A stretch of 7,835 bases of DNA from Actinomycetota bacterium. GTDB taxonomy: Bacteria; Actinomycetota; Thermoleophilia; Gaiellales; Gaiellaceae. The position numbers and the translations under genes are program-made. This document shows positions 5,160-7,835 of this stretch, in pieces (the first letter of the stretch is position 1; each line of letters opens with the position of its first letter). The notes under the pieces were generated by a model that made no database searches, was not told where the DNA came from, and saw nothing but the letters and a program-made list of their open reading frames with translations. Location: assembly GCA_019236545.1 (NCBI GenBank), contig JAFAIV010000191.1, positions 1-7,835 on the forward strand, read 5' to 3'.

Positions 5160-6497
5160 ATGGACAAGATCGTCTCCCTGAGCCGCCGCCGCGGCTTCGT
5201 CTTCCCGTCCTCGGAGATCTACGGCGGCCTCGGCTCGACCTACGACTACGGCCACTACGGCGTCCTGATGAAGAACGCCATCCGCAGCGAGTGGCTCCGC
5301 TCGATGGTGCAGGAGCGCGACGACATCGTCGCCCTCGACTCCGCGATCATCCTCAACCCGCGCGTCTGGGAGGCGTCCGGCCACGTCGCCGGCTTCACCG
5401 ACCCGCTCGTCGACTGCCGCACCTGCAAGCTCCGCTTCCGCGCCGACAAGCTCGAGGACTCCCAGTGCGGCCGCAAGCCGAGCAAGCGCCCCGGCGAGGC
5501 CTCCGACTGCGACCTGACCGAGCCGCGCCAGTTCAACCTCATGTTCGAGACGCAGGTCGGCGCGATGCAGGACGCGAGCTCGACCGCCTACCTCCGCCCG
5601 GAGACGGCGCAGGGCATCTTCATCAACTTCAAGAACGTCTCCCAGCTCGCGCGGCGCAAGCCGCCGTTCGGGATCGCCCAGGTCGGCAAGTCCTTCCGGA
5701 ACGAGATCACGCCCGGCAACTTCCTCTTCCGCGTCCGCGAGTTCGAGCAGATGGAGATGGAGTTCTTCGTCCCGCCGGACCAGGCCGAGCGGTGGTACGA
5801 GTACTGGATCGCCGAGCGGCTGCGCTGGCACAAGAGCCTCGGCCTCCGCGACGAAAGCCTCCGCGTCCGCGAGCACGACGCCGAGGAGCGCTCCCACTAT
5901 TCGAGCGGCACGAGCGACATCGAGTACCTCTACCCGATCGGCTGGCAGGAGCTCGAGGGCGTCGCCAACCGCGGCAACTTCGACCTCTCGCAGCACACGG
6001 AGTTCTCCGGGACGAAGCTCGAGTGGGTCGAGCAGGACGGCAACCGCTACACGCCGCACGTCATCGAGCCGGCGGTGAGCATCGAGCGGATCTTCGTCGC
6101 CCTCCTCTGCGACGCCTACGACGAGGAGGTCGTCGGCGAGCGCGACCGCACGGTGCTCCACCTCAGCCCGAGGGTCGCGCCGGTGAAGGCGGCGATCCTG
6201 CCGCTGATACCGCGCGACGAGGGGATGGCCACCCGCGCCCGCGCCCTCTACGAGGAGCTGCGCCGCTTCCACTCGGTCGAGCATGACGAGAGCGGCCAGA
6301 TCGGCAAGCGGTACCGCCGCCAGGACGAGATCGGGACGCCCTGGGCGTTCACGGTCGACGAGCAGACGATCGAGGACGAAACCGTGACGGTGCGCGACCG
6401 CGACTCGCTCGCGCAGGAGCGGCTGCCGATCGGCGGCGTCCGCGCCTGGCTCGACGACGCGCTCGCCCGGGAGTGGCACCCGCCGGCACGCTCGTGA
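5160..6497 (+). CDS. glyS: Glycyl-tRNA synthetase (single-chain, alpha2 class II type)
   Basis: The enzyme charges tRNA(Gly) with glycine using ATP. The 445-residue product has the single-chain architecture: N-terminal catalytic start SRRRGFVFPSSEIYGGLGSTYDYGH (8-32); an insertion with four cysteines, C86xxC89, C103 and C117, likely a zinc site; YLRPETAQGIFINFKN (144-159); class II motif 2 with GKSFRNEITPGNFLFRVREFEQMEMEFF (176-203); motif 3 EPAVSIERI (303-311) with R310; and the C-terminal anticodon-binding domain from SPRVAPVKAAILP (336-348) to the end. Length is normal. ATG 5160 is chosen because MDKIVSLSRRRGFVFPS matches family N-termini; the reading frame stays open upstream to GTG 4995, but the extra residues are low-complexity and cross the intergenic region. 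The stop overlaps the next gene by GTGA, suggesting co-transcription with the lipoprotein. Confidence 0.97.
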   Translation: MDKIVSLSRRRGFVFPSSEIYGGLGSTYDYGHYGVLMKNAIRSEWLRSMVQERDDIVALDSAIILNPRVWEASGHVAGFTDPLVDCRTCKLRFRADKLEDSQCGRKPSKRPGEASDCDLTEPRQFNLMFETQVGAMQDASSTAYLRPETAQGIFINFKNVSQLARRKPPFGIAQVGKSFRNEITPGNFLFRVREFEQMEMEFFVPPDQAERWYEYWIAERLRWHKSLGLRDESLRVREHDAEERSHYSSGTSDIEYLYPIGWQELEGVANRGNFDLSQHTEFSGTKLEWVEQDGNRYTPHVIEPAVSIERIFVALLCDAYDEEVVGERDRTVLHLSPRVAPVKAAILPLIPRDEGMATRARALYEELRRFHSVEHDESGQIGKRYRRQDEIGTPWAFTVDEQTIEDETVTVRDRDSLAQERLPIGGVRAWLDDALAREWHPPARS

Positions 6498-7057
6498 GAC
6501 GCGTCCTCCCCGCACTCGCGCTCGTCCTCGTGCTTGCTGCTTGCGGCGGGACGAAGACGGTGACCGTCACGCAGACCGTGACGACGACCCGCACCGTCAC
6601 GACGACTCCCTCGGCCGCGTCCGCTGCGGCCTGCACGGGTTCCGACCTCTCGGCGAGCTTCGACGTCGTCCAGGGAAGCGCCGGGGCCGGCCAGATCGCG
6701 TACCGACTGACGCTGACGAACGCGTCGCAGGCGCCGTGCTGGATCAGCGGCCTGCCGCAGGCGCAGCTCCTCGACGCTGCCGGCAAGCCGCTGCCGACCC
6801 ATGTGATCTCCTCGCAGCGTGGCGTCGGGACGGCGGCGAGGATCGTCCTGCAGCCGGGCGCCGCCGCGACCGCCGATGCCCGCTTCTCGCCCGACGTCGC
6901 AGGGACCGGCGACCAGCAGTCCGGGCAGTGCCAGCCTCAGGCCGCGACGCTGCGCGTGACCCCGAACGGCGGCGGCACCGTCGACGCGGCGATCGACCCG
7001 CCGACGAGCGTCTGCGAGCAGGGTCAGCTCCAGTTCGACCTGCCGGCCGCCTCCTAG
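6494..7057 (+). CDS. Lipoprotein with a DUF4232-type domain
   Basis: The 187-residue product has a lipoprotein signal: MRRVLPALALVLVLAAC, with lipobox LAAC and lipidated C17, so it should be anchored outside the cytoplasmic membrane. A Thr/Val-rich linker (about 18-40, TVTVTQTVTTTRTVTTT) follows, then a domain starting at ACTGSDLSASF with YRLTLTNASQAPCWISGLPQAQLLDAAGKPL (about 70-100), which fits DUF4232, common in actinobacterial lipoproteins. Four cysteines (46, 76, 138, 168) could form two disulphides. No enzymatic function is known for the domain. The start GTG 6494 overlaps the glyS stop as GTGA; the frame is open to GTG 6473, but that would put a non-basic MAPAGTL before the signal peptide, so 6494 is preferred. 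Its TAG stop shares CTAG with the convergent acetyltransferase gene. Confidence 0.85.
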   Translation: MRRVLPALALVLVLAACGGTKTVTVTQTVTTTRTVTTTPSAASAAACTGSDLSASFDVVQGSAGAGQIAYRLTLTNASQAPCWISGLPQAQLLDAAGKPLPTHVISSQRGVGTAARIVLQPGAAATADARFSPDVAGTGDQQSGQCQPQAATLRVTPNGGGTVDAAIDPPTSVCEQGQLQFDLPAAS

Positions 7058-7467
7058 GCGCGTTCCATCAGCCGCTCGTTCGGCCCGAAGCCGAGCTTCG
7101 CGTAGAGCCGGTGCATGTCGCGTGTGTGGAGCACCCAGCGGCGCTCCGCGAAAGGGCCGTTCTCGACCATCTCGCGCACGAGCTCGAGGCCGAGCCCGCG
7201 CCCACGCGCCTCCTCGAGCACGAAGACGTCGGCAAGGTAGACGAAGCCCGCCGCGTCGCAGTCGACCGCGCGCGCGAAGCCGACCTGGCGGCCGTCCTTG
7301 TAGAGGCCGACCACTCGCTGGCTCCCCTCGATCAGCTCGTCCTGCCGCTCGCGCGTCCGCCCCTTCGCCCAGTACGACTCGCCGCCGAGGTAGGCGTGGA
7401 CGGCGTCCCGGTCGATCCGCTCCCGGTCGTCGTCGAGCTCGAAGCCGTCGCCGAGCTCGCGCCTCAC
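7054..7467 (-). CDS. GNAT-family N-acetyltransferase
   Basis: The 137-residue product has the GNAT core: a strand at VVGLYKDGRQVGFARAV (52-68), YLADVFVLEEARGRGLGLELVREMVE (77-102) with the acetyl-CoA-binding loop RGRGLG (88-93), and the C-terminal WVLHTRDMHRLYAKLGFGP (111-129), typical of small single-domain acetyltransferases. The N-terminal FELDDDRERIDRDAVHAYLGGESYW is a recurrent opening in this subgroup. The acceptor substrate cannot be told from sequence. GTG 7467 overlaps the recO TGA as GTGA (7464-7467) and has no Shine-Dalgarno sequence, so it is likely translated by coupling to recO. It ends with TAG at 7054-7056, inside the CTAG shared with the facing lipoprotein gene, leaving no room for a terminator between them. 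Confidence 0.92.
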   Translation of the reverse strand: MRRELGDGFELDDDRERIDRDAVHAYLGGESYWAKGRTRERQDELIEGSQRVVGLYKDGRQVGFARAVDCDAAGFVYLADVFVLEEARGRGLGLELVREMVENGPFAERRWVLHTRDMHRLYAKLGFGPNERLMERA

Positions 7468-7835
7468 GCGCTGAGCGTCCGCAGCCGGAAGCCGCCGTGG
7501 TACTCGTACGACGAGGTGACGACGCGCAGCGCGTCCCGGCGCGCGCGGTCCGAGAGTCCGAGCGGGACGGCGTCGGCGAGCGGGCTCGCGAGCAGCGCCT
7601 CGATCCCGGCGACCCCCTCCGGCGCGAGGCCCAGCGCCTCCGTCTGGCGCGCGCAGCCGCCGCAGACCGCGCCGCCGGCGCGGGGCGAGAAGCCCACGAG
7701 GGTCGCGTCGTCGGCGCCGCACTCGGCGCAGCTCGTCAGGTGCGGCAGGTAGCCGGAGAGCCAGAGCAGCTTGAGCTGGAACGAGAGCGCGAGCGGATCG
7801 AGCGCCGGCCGGTCGGCCGCGTGCGGCGTCTCGTC
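7464..7835 (-). CDS. recO: DNA repair protein RecO, C-terminal 123 residues (runs in from right edge)
   Basis: RecO binds single-stranded DNA and, with RecR, loads RecA at gaps in the RecF pathway. The visible part is the helical and zinc-binding C-terminal half: LALSFQLKLLWLSGYLPHLTSCAECG, then VGFSPRAGGAVCGGC, together giving a CxxC...CxxC zinc finger, and the ending TSSYEYHGGFRLRTLSA, like the family's YxxYHxxxxxRSL tail. The N-terminal OB-fold half lies outside the window. The stop at 7464-7466 overlaps the GNAT start by 4 bases. Confidence 0.95.
   Translation of the reverse strand, partial: DETPHAADRPALDPLALSFQLKLLWLSGYLPHLTSCAECGADDATLVGFSPRAGGAVCGGCARQTEALGLAPEGVAGIEALLASPLADAVPLGLSDRARRDALRVVTSSYEYHGGFRLRTLSA

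Noticed and set aside
3651..6515. A 954-codon minus-strand open frame ending with the PPDK regulator, as a giant fusion
   Set aside because: Only the last 279 residues look like protein. The rest reads out of frame through ybaK and antisense through glyS and is compositionally biased; the regulator has its own ATG at 4490.
6556..6610. Tandem repeat or protein-binding array in the Thr/Val-coding stretch of the lipoprotein gene
   Set aside because: The repeated ACGGTGACC/GACCGTGACG pattern is explained by a Thr-Val linker encoded with GC-rich codons; such linkers are ordinary in lipoproteins.
1..7835. Mobile element, phage, CRISPR or defence system
   Set aside because: No transposase, integrase, terminal repeats, spaced direct repeats or defence domains were found; all genes are housekeeping or ordinary accessory families.

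Overview
The window is about 70% GC, gene-dense and strongly G/C-biased at third codon positions, so several non-coding frames stay open for hundreds of codons. Protein resemblances, a GGISP-type YbaK protein, an EXORDIUM-like secreted protein, a DUF4232 lipoprotein and 4-base GTGA gene overlaps suggest a high-GC actinobacterium-like bacterium, possibly a deep lineage such as Thermoleophilia. That placement is an inference from style and gene content, not from a marker gene. I see no phage, transposon, CRISPR, tRNA or rRNA signal; this looks like core chromosome.

Layout. (1) Bases 1-1724, minus: the N-terminal two thirds of pyruvate, phosphate dikinase (ppdK), running off the left edge. (2) Divergent from it, with about 10 bases between the start codons, a plus-strand S51-family (PepE-like) peptidase, 1735-2400. 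(3) After a 63-base gap with a promoter candidate and a good ribosome binding site, a secreted EXORDIUM-like protein, 2464-3483. (4) Converging on it, a minus-strand three-gene operon read from 4962 to 3493: ybaK-type aminoacyl-tRNA deacylase, PPDK regulatory protein (DUF299 kinase/phosphorylase), and a 53-residue membrane protein too short for usual ORF cut-offs. A perfect 15-bp hairpin lies in the end of that small gene and probably serves as terminator for the facing gene. (5) A 197-base divergent intergenic region, 4963-5159, with a G-quadruplex motif and a dyad. (6) Plus strand: glycyl-tRNA synthetase (5160-6497), overlapped by a DUF4232-type lipoprotein gene (6494-7057). (7) Minus strand: the C-terminal part of recO (from the right edge to 7464), overlapped by a GNAT acetyltransferase gene (7467-7054). 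The GNAT and lipoprotein genes end inside the same CTAG.

How the genes fit together. ppdK and its bifunctional regulator are both present; the threonine that the regulator phosphorylates (T433, two residues before catalytic H435) is intact, so the window encodes an enzyme plus its dedicated on/off switch for pyruvate-PEP interconversion. glyS and the YbaK deacylase both concern the accuracy or supply of aminoacyl-tRNA, and recO is a recombination-repair mediator. The set recO, glycyl-tRNA synthetase, DUF299 regulator and PPDK recalls the Firmicutes neighbourhood era-recO-glyQS-yqfL-dnaG-sigA, here broken up by strand switches and inserted small genes. I found no convincing previously undescribed multi-gene system. 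The most unusual items are the tiny membrane protein coupled to the PPDK regulator, the hairpin built into its coding end, the G-quadruplex leader, and the shared CTAG stop.
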